Below are positions 7,173 to 15,393 of a DNA stretch of 32,359 nt, in pieces (position 1 is the stretch's first letter; every line of letters begins with the position of its first letter). Below the pieces are notes generated by a model, which saw only the letters and a list, made by a program, of their open reading frames with translations, was not told the DNA's origin and searched no databases. The position numbers were made by a program, and so were the translations under genes. This DNA is from an uncultured Pelagibacteraceae bacterium (lineage in GTDB: Bacteria > Pseudomonadota > Alphaproteobacteria > Pelagibacterales > Pelagibacteraceae). The DNA lies in assembly GCA_902514745.1 (NCBI GenBank), contig CABXRX010000008.1:1-32359 (forward strand), read 5' to 3'.

Positions 7173-9395
7173 ATGGAAATCAAAAAAGTTGTAGTTATTG
7201 GATCGGGCACAATGGGAAGTGGAATAGCAGCTCATTTGTGTAATGCAAATGTTCCTGTTACTTTATTAGACCTTACTACAGAGATAAGTGAGCAAGCAAG
7301 AGAAAGAATAAAAAAATCAAGACCTCCTCTGTTAATTGATAAATCAAAAATTGACAATATTGATGTTGGAAATATCAATGATAACTTTAATGTTGTGAGT
7401 GAAGCAGATTGGGTTGTTGAAGCTGTTGTTGAAAGAATTGATATTAAACATAATATTTATGATAAAATTTTTAAAGAAAGAAAAGCTGGATCTATAATAT
7501 CATCCAATACATCTTCAATTCCAATTAGTATTCTTTCTGAAAAATTATCTACTGAAGATAAAAAAGATTTTTGTATTACTCACTTTTTTAATCCTGTTCG
7601 ATATATGGATTTACTTGAAATTGTTAAAAGTGAAAATAATGATTTAGATAAAATTAATTCACTAAAGAAATTCTGTGAAATAAGCTTAGGTAAAGGTGCA
7701 ATTGTCTGTAATGATACCCCTGGTTTCTTAGGAAATAGAATTGGAGTTTTTGCAATGCAAGTTGCGATGACAGAGGCTTTTAAAATGAAATTATCCATAG
7801 AAGAAGCTGACGCAGTTTTTGGAAGACCAATGGGCATACCTAAAACGGGAGTATTTGGATTATATGACTTAATTGGAATAGATTTAATGGCTGATGTTTT
7901 AAAAAGTTTTATTAAAGAATTGCCAGAGTCAGATGAATTCCAAGAAGTTGCTAAAGAAATACCCCTAGTAAAAAAATTAATAGAAACTGGTTATACGGGA
8001 CGTAAAGGTAAAGGTGGTTTCTATAGAATGAATAAAGTTGATAATAAGAAAATTCTTGAGGCAATTAATTTAGAAACTGGAGAATATCATCCAACACAAA
8101 AAATTAACATTAAGTCTGATAAAGTAGATCTAAAAGCATTAATCAATAGAGATGATAAATATGGTGAATATGCATGGTCAGTAATTTCAAAAATTATTAA
8201 TTATGCCTCTTCATTAGTACCGGGAATTACAGATGAATTTAATGATATAGATGAAGCAATGAGACTGGGGTTCAACTGGATCAAAGGACCATTTGAAATG
8301 TTGGAAGAAATTGGTGTTGCAAATTTTTTTGATAAATTCAAAAATTATGAAGGAAATAAATTTTTAGAAGATTTATCCAAAACAAAAGATGAAAAATTTC
8401 ATGGAATAAGACAAAAATATACAGATATTGAAACTTTAGGAAAAGTTAAAAAAACAGCATCAAATATTGAAGGTAATAGCTCAGCTTCTATTTATAGATT
8501 CAAGGATTATAATATTGTTGAATTTACTACTAAAGCAAATGCTCTTGATTACAATTCAATGGATGCTTTAAAAAAAGCTACTGATAAACCTATGATTATA
8601 ATTAATGAGAGTATGCAATTTTCTGCTGGAGTAAATTTAAGCTACACAATGGAATTTGCAAACAAAGGTGACTTTAAATCTATAGAAAAATTTGTCAGAT
8701 ATTTTCAAGAGACGTGTAAACATCTTAAGTATTCTGATCATCCTGTGGTATCTGCACCTTCAGGTTTAACACTCGGTGGTGGCTTTGAGGTTATGGTTCA
8801 AAGTAACTTCGTAGCATCTCATACAAATATTGTAGTTGGACTAGTCGAAACTATCGTTGGATTAATACCGGCTGGAGGTGGGTGTAAGGAAATGTTAGCA
8901 AGATGGCTTGATACGGAAGAGGCTAAAAACGATCCTCATTACGCACCATTGAAAGTTTTTGATATTATAGGTTATGGAAAAACAGCAACTTCCCCTGTTG
9001 AAGCAGAGCCAATGAAGTATTTAAAGCCAGAAGATAAAAAGATAATGAATAGAAATAGTCTTTTAGAAGTATCAAGAGAAATTTTAAATAATAATAAAGA
9101 TTTTAAACCTCCTTTAGAGACAGAATTTAAACTTCCTGGAAAAGTGGTTAAAGAAGAAATGAATAAAATTTTAGAAAAATTATATAATGATAAAGTTATT
9201 CTTGATCATGGTTTATTAGTAGCTCAAGAACTAGCTCATGTCTTAAGTGGAGGAGACACCACAATAGATAAAACATTATCAGAAGATGATTTATATAAGT
9301 TGGAATTGGATGCTTTTATGAAACTAATTGAGACCAAGGAAACTCAAGATAGAATTAAGCATACACTTGCAACAGGTAAACCACTAGTAAATTGA
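7173..9395 (+). CDS. Bifunctional 3-hydroxyacyl-CoA dehydrogenase / enoyl-CoA hydratase
   Basis: A 740-residue beta-oxidation enzyme in which the NAD-dependent dehydrogenase comes first and the crotonase domain last. This is the reverse of E. coli FadB and resembles FadN-type proteins. The Rossmann motif GSGTMG lies at residues 10-15. The dehydrogenase catalytic pair is H137 in THFFNPV and E149 in LLEIV, followed by DTPGFLGNRIG. The C-terminal crotonase part (from about 440) has the oxyanion-hole segment SAGVNLS, and LGGGFEV and LVETIVGLIPAGGG carry the expected glutamates. It would hydrate enoyl-CoA and oxidise the 3-hydroxyacyl-CoA. It follows the ABC importer by 54 bp and may be part of that operon. 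No thiolase or acyl-CoA dehydrogenase lies in the window, so its substrate is unknown. Confidence 0.9.
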   Translation: MEIKKVVVIGSGTMGSGIAAHLCNANVPVTLLDLTTEISEQARERIKKSRPPLLIDKSKIDNIDVGNINDNFNVVSEADWVVEAVVERIDIKHNIYDKIFKERKAGSIISSNTSSIPISILSEKLSTEDKKDFCITHFFNPVRYMDLLEIVKSENNDLDKINSLKKFCEISLGKGAIVCNDTPGFLGNRIGVFAMQVAMTEAFKMKLSIEEADAVFGRPMGIPKTGVFGLYDLIGIDLMADVLKSFIKELPESDEFQEVAKEIPLVKKLIETGYTGRKGKGGFYRMNKVDNKKILEAINLETGEYHPTQKINIKSDKVDLKALINRDDKYGEYAWSVISKIINYASSLVPGITDEFNDIDEAMRLGFNWIKGPFEMLEEIGVANFFDKFKNYEGNKFLEDLSKTKDEKFHGIRQKYTDIETLGKVKKTASNIEGNSSASIYRFKDYNIVEFTTKANALDYNSMDALKKATDKPMIIINESMQFSAGVNLSYTMEFANKGDFKSIEKFVRYFQETCKHLKYSDHPVVSAPSGLTLGGGFEVMVQSNFVASHTNIVVGLVETIVGLIPAGGGCKEMLARWLDTEEAKNDPHYAPLKVFDIIGYGKTATSPVEAEPMKYLKPEDKKIMNRNSLLEVSREILNNNKDFKPPLETEFKLPGKVVKEEMNKILEKLYNDKVILDHGLLVAQELAHVLSGGDTTIDKTLSEDDLYKLELDAFMKLIETKETQDRIKHTLATGKPLVN

Positions 9396-9398
9396 TTT

Positions 9399-10043
9399 TT
9401 ACTTAAACATCCTAACTGTATTTATAAAATCAGGTCTAAGGACATATTCAGATCTATGAGAATATCTAATTTTTTCTAATACTTTAATACCGTAAATCAC
9501 TTTTCCTATAGGAGTATATTCGCCTTCAAATAATGGTTCATCATCAAGAATAATAAAAAACTGACTATCTTCAGTATCATATTTTAAGGTTCTCGCTAAA
9601 CCAACTGAACCTCTTTCAAAATTAAACTCAGCATCAATCTCTGATTTAATAGTTCCAAAACCTGATTTTCCAGTTCCAATTTTTCCATAATCTAACTTAT
9701 TTTTTTTACCAAACTCAAGATCTCCAGCTTGAACCAGTTTATCTTTAATTACTCTGTGAAAAGCAACATTGTCGTATGCTTTTAAATTAATTAATTTTTT
9801 AAATCTCTCAACTCCATTTGGAGATATTTCAGGATAAAGTTCAATGATAACATTTCCACATTCAGCATTAAGTACAACAATATTTTTTGGCTTTTCAAAA
9901 TTAATTTTCTGTGGATCAAAATTTTTTATAAATAAACACTTATTTTTTATAACAACAGTAAAACCTAAAGCAAAAACTCCAAGCATTATTAAAAAAATAA
10001 AAATTAATTTTTCATGTAATGAAGCTTTAATTTTTTTAATCAT
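9399..10043 (-). CDS. Membrane-anchored cyclophilin-type peptidyl-prolyl isomerase
   Basis: A 214-residue protein with one N-terminal membrane segment (about residues 13-32), so the catalytic domain should face the periplasm. The cyclophilin domain begins near residue 54. It shows GNVIIELYPEISP, the catalytic arginine R97 in AFHRVIKD, and the active-site SQFFIILDDEPLFEGEYTPIGKVI block. It would accelerate proline isomerisation during folding of exported proteins. The ATG directly abuts the stop of the upstream metallopeptidase-like gene (TAAATG), implying translational coupling. It converges on the hydroxyacyl-CoA dehydrogenase gene with 3 bp between stops. Some catalytic-domain residues are diverged from PpiA, so the activity is likely but not certain. 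Confidence 0.87.
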   Translation of the reverse strand: MIKKIKASLHEKLIFIFLIMLGVFALGFTVVIKNKCLFIKNFDPQKINFEKPKNIVVLNAECGNVIIELYPEISPNGVERFKKLINLKAYDNVAFHRVIKDKLVQAGDLEFGKKNKLDYGKIGTGKSGFGTIKSEIDAEFNFERGSVGLARTLKYDTEDSQFFIILDDEPLFEGEYTPIGKVIYGIKVLEKIRYSHRSEYVLRPDFINTVRMFK

Positions 10044-10772
10044 TTAAAATACAAAAGTACCATCAATTTCTTTTAATTTATCTTTAATAAATTTAATCTT
10101 TTTATTTAAAATTTTATCATCTGAAATTTCATAATTCCCATTTATTAAATGAGAATATACTTCAGCCATATCTTCGGATGGTATTGTCATTGAATATTCA
10201 GTGAAAAAACCATTAGTATTTTTATAAGTATCAAGTCCTAGTTTTTTTGAGCAAGTAGAGCACTCTGCATATTCAAAATTTGGGTCATTAAATTTTTTCC
10301 ATTCATCCTCATCAAATAAATCTTTAAAACCATCGTTGATAATATGAAATAACTCGTGGTGGATTACTCTTTCAAAATATTTTTCATTAAATTTAAGATC
10401 TATAATTAGTGTTTTCATTACATGATCTGGAATTCCGGCTGTATTTATTCCTGAAATAGATAGGTTTTCACACATGACAATATATTTTAGATTAATCTTT
10501 CTTAAAAATTCTTTTGAGTACCTTTTCAAATTGTTGGATATTATCTGGTATTTTTTATCATACGTCTTCTTATTTGAGTTGCTGCAGGCTATATTTTTTT
10601 GAACACCAAGTCTAAAAGGCTTGGTTGCATAAAAATATTTAAGTTTATTTGGGGTTTTTAATTCATAGATTTCTAAATTTGGGATTTTGATTAGATTATA
10701 AATAGAATTAGAATTTGCTGAAGTTATTAAAAAAAGTGATATTAAAACTAGCTTAAAAATCCTCATATACAT
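10044..10772 (-). CDS. Exported protein with HExxH zinc-peptidase motif, unknown function
   Basis: A 242-residue protein with a signal peptide-like N-terminus (hydrophobic residues about 5-19, cleavage near SANS-NS). The notable motif is HHELFHII: H139, E140 and H143 form a classic HExxH zinc-binding site. A second acidic cluster, PSEDMAEVYSHL (E200, E204), lies about 60 residues later and could supply the third ligand, as in gluzincin-type peptidases. A C171-x2-C174 pair lies between them. I do not recognise a specific family; a secreted or periplasmic metallopeptidase is the most economical reading. It is coupled to the cyclophilin gene (stop abuts start) and divergent from the ureohydrolase gene. 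ATG 10772 and ATG 10766 are both possible starts; neither has a clear ribosome site. Confidence 0.7.
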   Translation of the reverse strand: MYMRIFKLVLISLFLITSANSNSIYNLIKIPNLEIYELKTPNKLKYFYATKPFRLGVQKNIACSNSNKKTYDKKYQIISNNLKRYSKEFLRKINLKYIVMCENLSISGINTAGIPDHVMKTLIIDLKFNEKYFERVIHHELFHIINDGFKDLFDEDEWKKFNDPNFEYAECSTCSKKLGLDTYKNTNGFFTEYSMTIPSEDMAEVYSHLINGNYEISDDKILNKKIKFIKDKLKEIDGTFVF

Positions 10773-10822
10773 AATTTAGATGATATTCGATTTAAAAAGA
10801 ATGTGGTACATTTTGTTTATAA

Positions 10823-11782
10823 ATGAAAAAAGAACGTAACAAAAATCCAATTCAACCTGTTAGTGGAACAAAAGTTCCAAGATTTGCAGGTCCATCAACA
10901 TTTGCAAGACTACCAGAGTTAAGAGATGTTGAAAGTTGTGATGTTGCAATTGTAGGAGTACCGTTTGATGCAGGTACAAGTTATAGACCAGGTGCAAGAT
11001 TTGGTCCTCAAAGTATTCGCCAAGCCTCAAGACATTTAAGAACTAATTATCATCCAAGTTATGACGTTGAACCTTTCAAAGTACAACAAGTAGCAGACGC
11101 AGGAGATATCACATGTAATCCATTTAGTATTGATGAGGCAATAAAACAAATCGAAGCAGGAGCAACCGATCTATTAAATAAAGTAGGCGGTATAATTAGT
11201 TTAGGTGGCGACCACACCATTGCAGTACCATTATTAAGAGCGATTAATAAAAAATGTAATGGACCAGTTTCATTAGTTCATTTTGATGCTCACCTTGATA
11301 CTTGGGATACTTATTTTGGAGCCCCATACACTCATGGCACTCCTTTTAGAAGAGCAAGGGAAGAGGGATTATTTTTAGATGATGCTTCAATGCATGTTGG
11401 AATTAGAGGTCCACTTTATAGTAGAGATGATATTAAAAATGATGAAAGTTTTGGATTTAAGATAATTCATTGTGATGAGTTTCAAACAGAGGGAACTAAT
11501 AAAATTGCTGAAAGAATTAAAAAAAGAGTTGGTGATAACCCCTTATATTTATCAATCGATATTGATGTTCTTGATCCAGCTTTTGCGCCTGGTACAGGGA
11601 CACCAGAGATTGCAGGTATGACTACTAGAGAAATGGTTAATGTTCTAAGAGGATTATCTGGATTAAATTTAGTTTCAGCAGATGTGGTTGAGGTTTCACC
11701 AGCTTATGATCATGCAGAAGTAACCTCACTTGCAGCTGCAACTATCGTTTACGAACTTACAAATTTATTTGCAAAATCATAA
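10823..11782 (+). CDS. Agmatinase-family ureohydrolase
   Basis: A 319-residue enzyme of the arginase/agmatinase superfamily, which hydrolyses guanidino compounds and releases urea. All six ligands of the binuclear metal centre are visible: H131 in GGDHTIA, D155, H157 and D159 in HFDAHLDTW, and D246 and D248 in SIDIDVLDP. The N-terminal GVPFDAGTSYRPGARFGPQSIR block and the GTGTPEIAGMT loop favour agmatinase or guanidinobutyrase/guanidinopropionase over true arginase. It is followed 20 bp later by an aldehyde dehydrogenase, which fits a polyamine or guanidino-aldehyde route (agmatine to putrescine, or 4-guanidinobutanal to 4-guanidinobutyrate to GABA). Guanidine hydrolases also belong to this superfamily, so the substrate is not settled; the symbol speB would be a guess. 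Confidence 0.9.
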   Translation: MKKERNKNPIQPVSGTKVPRFAGPSTFARLPELRDVESCDVAIVGVPFDAGTSYRPGARFGPQSIRQASRHLRTNYHPSYDVEPFKVQQVADAGDITCNPFSIDEAIKQIEAGATDLLNKVGGIISLGGDHTIAVPLLRAINKKCNGPVSLVHFDAHLDTWDTYFGAPYTHGTPFRRAREEGLFLDDASMHVGIRGPLYSRDDIKNDESFGFKIIHCDEFQTEGTNKIAERIKKRVGDNPLYLSIDIDVLDPAFAPGTGTPEIAGMTTREMVNVLRGLSGLNLVSADVVEVSPAYDHAEVTSLAAATIVYELTNLFAKS

Positions 11783-11802
11783 GGAAAGGATAGTTATAAG
11801 AA

Positions 11803-13239
11803 ATGTTAGATCAAAAAAAATTTTATATTAATGGTGAATGGGTTTCTCCAAAAAAACCTAATGACTTAATAGTAATAGATCCATCAACAGAAGAAGAATG
11901 TGCGGTAATATCTTTAGGTGGAGTTGAAGATGTAAATGATGCGGTAAGTGCAGCAACAAAAGCTTTTGAGACTTGGGCATTTTCTACAAAAGAAGAAAGG
12001 TTAAAATATCTTGAAGCTTTATATGGTCTTTATAAAAAAAGATGGGCTGAGATGGCTAAAGCTATATCATTAGAAATGGGAGCTCCAATTGATTTTTCAA
12101 CTCAATTACAAGCTGGAACTGGCGCTAGTCACATCAAATCATATATTAGAGTTTTAAAAGAATATACTTTTGAAAAAATTTTAGGAGATCACGCTCCTAA
12201 TAATAATATTTTACATGAACCAAAAGGTGTTTGTGCATTGATTACACCTTGGAATTGGCCAATGAACCAAACTTGTTTAAAAGTAATCCCAGCAATTGCT
12301 GCAGGTTGCACAATGGTTCTTAAGCCATCAGAAATAGCTCCATTATCGTCAATGATATTAGCTGAAATGATCGATGAAATAAAATTACCAAAAGGTGTTT
12401 TTAATTTAGTAAATGGAGATGGAGCAGTGACTGGAAATGCTTTAACAAGTCATCCAGATGTAAATATGATCTCATTTACAGGATCAACTAGAGCAGGAGC
12501 TTTAATTTCACAAAATGCTGCTAATGATTTTAAAAGAGTAAGTTTAGAATTAGGAGGCAAAGGAGCAAATATAATTTTTAAAGATGCTGATGCAGAAGCA
12601 GTTGAAAGAGGTGCTTTAAGATGTTTTAGAAATACAGGTCAATCATGTAATGCACCAACTAGAATGTTAGTTGAAAAATCTATTTACAACGAGACTGTTG
12701 AAAGAGTTAAAAAATTTGCTAATTCTATGAAAGTTGATGTTGCAACAAAAGAGGGTGATCATATAGGTCCAGTAGTGTCAAAAACTCAGTTTGATAAAAT
12801 TCAATCGTTAATCCAAGTTGGAATTGACGAAGGTGCAAAACTTGTTGCTGGTGGAACAGGTAAACCAGAAGGTTTAGATAAAGGATATTTTGTAAAACCG
12901 ACAGCTTTTGCTGATGTAAATAATCAAATGCAAATTGCAAGAACTGAAATTTTTGGTCCTGTTTTATCAATTATACCGTTTGAAACAGAGGAAGAGGCAA
13001 TTGCAATTGCAAATGATACTCCTTATGGACTGTTAAATTTTATTCAAACTCAAGATCAAGATAAAGCAAATCGTGTAGCTAGAAAATTAAGATCAGGAAT
13101 GGTTGATATAAACGGGGCAGGATTAGCGCCAGATGCACCTTTTGGTGGTTACAAACATTCAGGAATTGGTCGTGAAGCTGGAAAATTAGGCTTAGAGGAA
13201 TTCCTTGAAGTTAAAGCTGTAAGTGGTTGGAACGATTAA
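11803..13239 (+). CDS. NAD(P)-dependent aldehyde dehydrogenase
   Basis: A 478-residue member of the aldehyde dehydrogenase superfamily oxidising an aldehyde to its acid. The active site is complete: the WNWP oxyanion asparagine region, FTGSTRAG of the cofactor fold, catalytic glutamate E249 in SLELGGKG, catalytic cysteine C282 in NTGQSCNA, and EIFGPVLS. An AAGGAAAGG-like ribosome site precedes ATG 11803 at some distance. It is cotranscribed with the ureohydrolase gene, so an amino- or guanidino-aldehyde from polyamine or arginine breakdown is a plausible substrate; betaine aldehyde or a general aldehyde is also possible. Its stop overlaps the convergent ArgE-like gene by 4 bp. Confidence 0.92.
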   Translation: MLDQKKFYINGEWVSPKKPNDLIVIDPSTEEECAVISLGGVEDVNDAVSAATKAFETWAFSTKEERLKYLEALYGLYKKRWAEMAKAISLEMGAPIDFSTQLQAGTGASHIKSYIRVLKEYTFEKILGDHAPNNNILHEPKGVCALITPWNWPMNQTCLKVIPAIAAGCTMVLKPSEIAPLSSMILAEMIDEIKLPKGVFNLVNGDGAVTGNALTSHPDVNMISFTGSTRAGALISQNAANDFKRVSLELGGKGANIIFKDADAEAVERGALRCFRNTGQSCNAPTRMLVEKSIYNETVERVKKFANSMKVDVATKEGDHIGPVVSKTQFDKIQSLIQVGIDEGAKLVAGGTGKPEGLDKGYFVKPTAFADVNNQMQIARTEIFGPVLSIIPFETEEEAIAIANDTPYGLLNFIQTQDQDKANRVARKLRSGMVDINGAGLAPDAPFGGYKHSGIGREAGKLGLEEFLEVKAVSGWND

Positions 13240-14426
13240 TTAGGAATAGAATTATTTTTAATTCCATCTAAAAGATTTAAGCATTTTTTAAGTTCTTCTA
13301 AAACTATAAACTCGTCAATTTTATGAGCTTGTTCAATTGATCCAGGTCCACAGACAACAGTACTAATTCCAATTTCTTGAAATAAACCTGCCTCTGTTCC
13401 AAAAGAAACAACTTGTCTAGAATTGTCTCCTGTTAAGTTTGAAATTAATTCGCAAGCATCCGATTTATCTTCTCGGTCAAACCCAACTATCTCACCAATG
13501 ATATCTTTTTCAATTGACGCATTTGGAAAAACTTTTTTCATTTCTGGAAGCAAAACTTCATTTGCGTATTTATCTAATTCTTGATTTAAAAATACGGCAT
13601 CTTCTTTTACTACTGGTCTTGTCTCCCAATTCACATGACATTTATCTGCAATAACGTTATGAGCAATTCCTCCAAATATTCCTCCTATCGAAAGAGTGGA
13701 ATGAGGTGGATCAAAAATAGAGTCTTTTGGAGTTCTTTCTTTAAGTTTTTCTCTTAATTCAATCAATTTATTTACATATCTTGATGCGTATTCAACAGCA
13801 CTTACACCTTTGTGAGGTGCAGAACTATGTCCTGCCAAACCTTTAAAATATGTTGTATATTCATAACATCCTTTATGAGCATCAATGATTTTCATATTGG
13901 TAGGCTCACCAATAATACAAATACCATCTTTAATATCTCTTTTTTTTAATTCCTCTATTAGTATGGGAGCTCCTTGACATGCAGTTTCTTCATCGAAAGT
14001 GAAAGAAAAATGAATATCTCTATCTAAATTTGATTTTGAAAAAGTAGGTGCATACGCTAAAGAACAAGCAATAAATCCTTTCATGTCACATGATCCTCTA
14101 CCATATAACTTGTCTCCTTTAATAGTTGCCGTGAAAGGATCTGAGCTCCAACCTTTTGAAACTGGAACAACATCAGTGTGTCCAGATAAAATTATTGGTT
14201 TTTTTGTTTGAGAACTTTTAGCTTTTAGAGTGGCAAATAGATTTACTCTTTTTTTTTCATCATCGTACGTTCTAAAAGAAGTGGCTCCAAGTTTTTTTAA
14301 AATATTGTCACAATAATCAATTAAAGAACTATTATCTTCTCCTGAAATAGTTTTAAAAGCTATTAGGTCTGTTAAAATTTTAACAGAATTATCAAATAAT
14401 TGTTCTGAATTATTTTCTGTACTCAT
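13236..14426 (-). CDS. argE: Acetylornithine deacetylase (ArgE-like, M20 family)
   Basis: A 396-residue cytosolic M20 zinc amidohydrolase. Visible active-site elements are H83 and D85 in SGHTDVVP, D114 in GRGSCDMKG, the catalytic and ligand glutamates E146/E147 in DEETACQGA, GEPTNMKIIDAHKG, and a dimerisation domain with GLAGHSSAP. These match the alphaproteobacterial ArgE group, which removes the acetyl group from N-acetylornithine in arginine synthesis. Related M20 enzymes (succinyl-diaminopimelate desuccinylase, other N-acyl amino-acid deacylases) remain possible. It converges on the aldehyde dehydrogenase gene and is divergent from the csaA-like gene, with 27 bp between starts. Proximity to the ureohydrolase suggests an arginine/polyamine theme, but it is on the other strand. 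Confidence 0.83.
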   Translation of the reverse strand: MSTENNSEQLFDNSVKILTDLIAFKTISGEDNSSLIDYCDNILKKLGATSFRTYDDEKKRVNLFATLKAKSSQTKKPIILSGHTDVVPVSKGWSSDPFTATIKGDKLYGRGSCDMKGFIACSLAYAPTFSKSNLDRDIHFSFTFDEETACQGAPILIEELKKRDIKDGICIIGEPTNMKIIDAHKGCYEYTTYFKGLAGHSSAPHKGVSAVEYASRYVNKLIELREKLKERTPKDSIFDPPHSTLSIGGIFGGIAHNVIADKCHVNWETRPVVKEDAVFLNQELDKYANEVLLPEMKKVFPNASIEKDIIGEIVGFDREDKSDACELISNLTGDNSRQVVSFGTEAGLFQEIGISTVVCGPGSIEQAHKIDEFIVLEELKKCLNLLDGIKNNSIPN

Positions 14427-14453
14427 TTTTAAGATCTACTATATATTAATTAT

Positions 14454-14795
14454 ATGAAAGAACAAATTACCTTCGATGACTTTGATAAAGTAGATATCCG
14501 TGTTGGAACAGTTATTTCAGTAAAAAAAAATGAAAAAGCAAGAAAGCCATCTTTAGTTGTTGAGGTGGATTTTGGTGAAGAAATAGGAATTAAGCAATCA
14601 TCTGCTCAAATTACACACTATTACAATGAAGAAAACCTAAAGGGAAAACAAGTAATCGGAGTATGTAATTTTGCAGAAAAAAATATTGCTGGAGTAGTTT
14701 CACAAGTTCTTATACTGGGATCTATCGATAAAGAAGGTAAAGTTATATTAGTTCATCCATCTCAAAAATCTGAGAATGGTTTACCAATTGCCTAA
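14454..14795 (+). CDS. csaA: CsaA-like tRNA-binding domain protein
   Basis: A 113-residue protein consisting of one OB-fold tRNA-binding domain of the CsaA/YgjH/EMAP type. The family segments DFDKVDIRVGTV (residues 9-20), VVEVDFGEEIGIKQSSAQIT, LKGKQVIGVCNF and the C-terminal GLPI are present, and the length matches CsaA (about 110). CsaA proteins bind tRNA and have been described as chaperone-like with links to protein export in Bacillus; the role in this organism is not known. It starts a tightly packed plus-strand gene run, with the LysE-family gene 3 bp downstream. Confidence 0.9.
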   Translation: MKEQITFDDFDKVDIRVGTVISVKKNEKARKPSLVVEVDFGEEIGIKQSSAQITHYYNEENLKGKQVIGVCNFAEKNIAGVVSQVLILGSIDKEGKVILVHPSQKSENGLPIA

Positions 14796-14798
14796 TAA

Positions 14799-15392
14799 AT
14801 GCATCCTGAAATTTTATCTATAACCTTGTTTGGAATTGTAGCTGCCTTCACTCCTGGGCCAAATAATTTTGTTGCATTTTATTCTGGTTTTAATTTTGGG
14901 ATAAAAAGAACACTACCACATATAATTGGAGTTACTTTTGGTTTCCCCTTTCTTTTACTTTGTGTAGCTTTAGGATTGGTTAATGTCTTTAAGCTTTATC
15001 CATTAATCCAGTTAATATTAAAATATTTAGGAACAATTTTTTTAATTTATTTAGCATATAAAATTTCATTTTCAGGATCAGAAAATCAAGAAAGTAAAAA
15101 TAAAAATCCTGTAAAATTTATAGAGACATTTATCTTTCAATTTTTAAACCCCAAAGCTGTAATTGCTTCAATAATTGTTGTCTCTACTTACATAAATCCA
15201 GGAGAAAATTTTGTAAATTATACGACTCAAATTATTATTTTAGCTTTACTAGTTTCTGTGACCAGTATCACTCTCTGGACATTTTTAGGTAAATTTCTTA
15301 GGAAATTCGCGACAAATCAGAAATTTATTAATTATTTTAATTATGCTATGTCACTGCTTCTTTTATTAAGCATAATAACTTTTTATTTATAA
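14799..15392 (+). CDS. LysE/RhtB-family amino-acid exporter
   Basis: A 197-residue inner-membrane protein with about six hydrophobic segments. The family hallmark near the N-terminus is TPGPNNFVAFYSGFNFGIKR (residues about 20-39), and FLNPKAVIASI follows after the central hydrophilic loop (about residues 90-104). LysE/RhtB proteins export amino acids such as lysine, homoserine or threonine, or cysteine-pathway metabolites; this one looks closer to the RhtB/EamB-like branch. It is embedded between the csaA-like gene (3-bp gap) and aconitase (1-bp gap), so expression is probably operonic. The substrate cannot be assigned. Confidence 0.87.
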   Translation: MHPEILSITLFGIVAAFTPGPNNFVAFYSGFNFGIKRTLPHIIGVTFGFPFLLLCVALGLVNVFKLYPLIQLILKYLGTIFLIYLAYKISFSGSENQESKNKNPVKFIETFIFQFLNPKAVIASIIVVSTYINPGENFVNYTTQIIILALLVSVTSITLWTFLGKFLRKFATNQKFINYFNYAMSLLLLLSIITFYL

Positions 15393-15393
15393 C

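Noticed and set aside
7580..7837. A minus-strand 85-codon frame inside the hydroxyacyl-CoA dehydrogenase gene
   Set aside because: Lies across catalytic motifs of a real gene and shows no family features.
12725..12970. A minus-strand frame inside the aldehyde dehydrogenase gene
   Set aside because: Leucine/glutamine-rich shadow translation without start signals.
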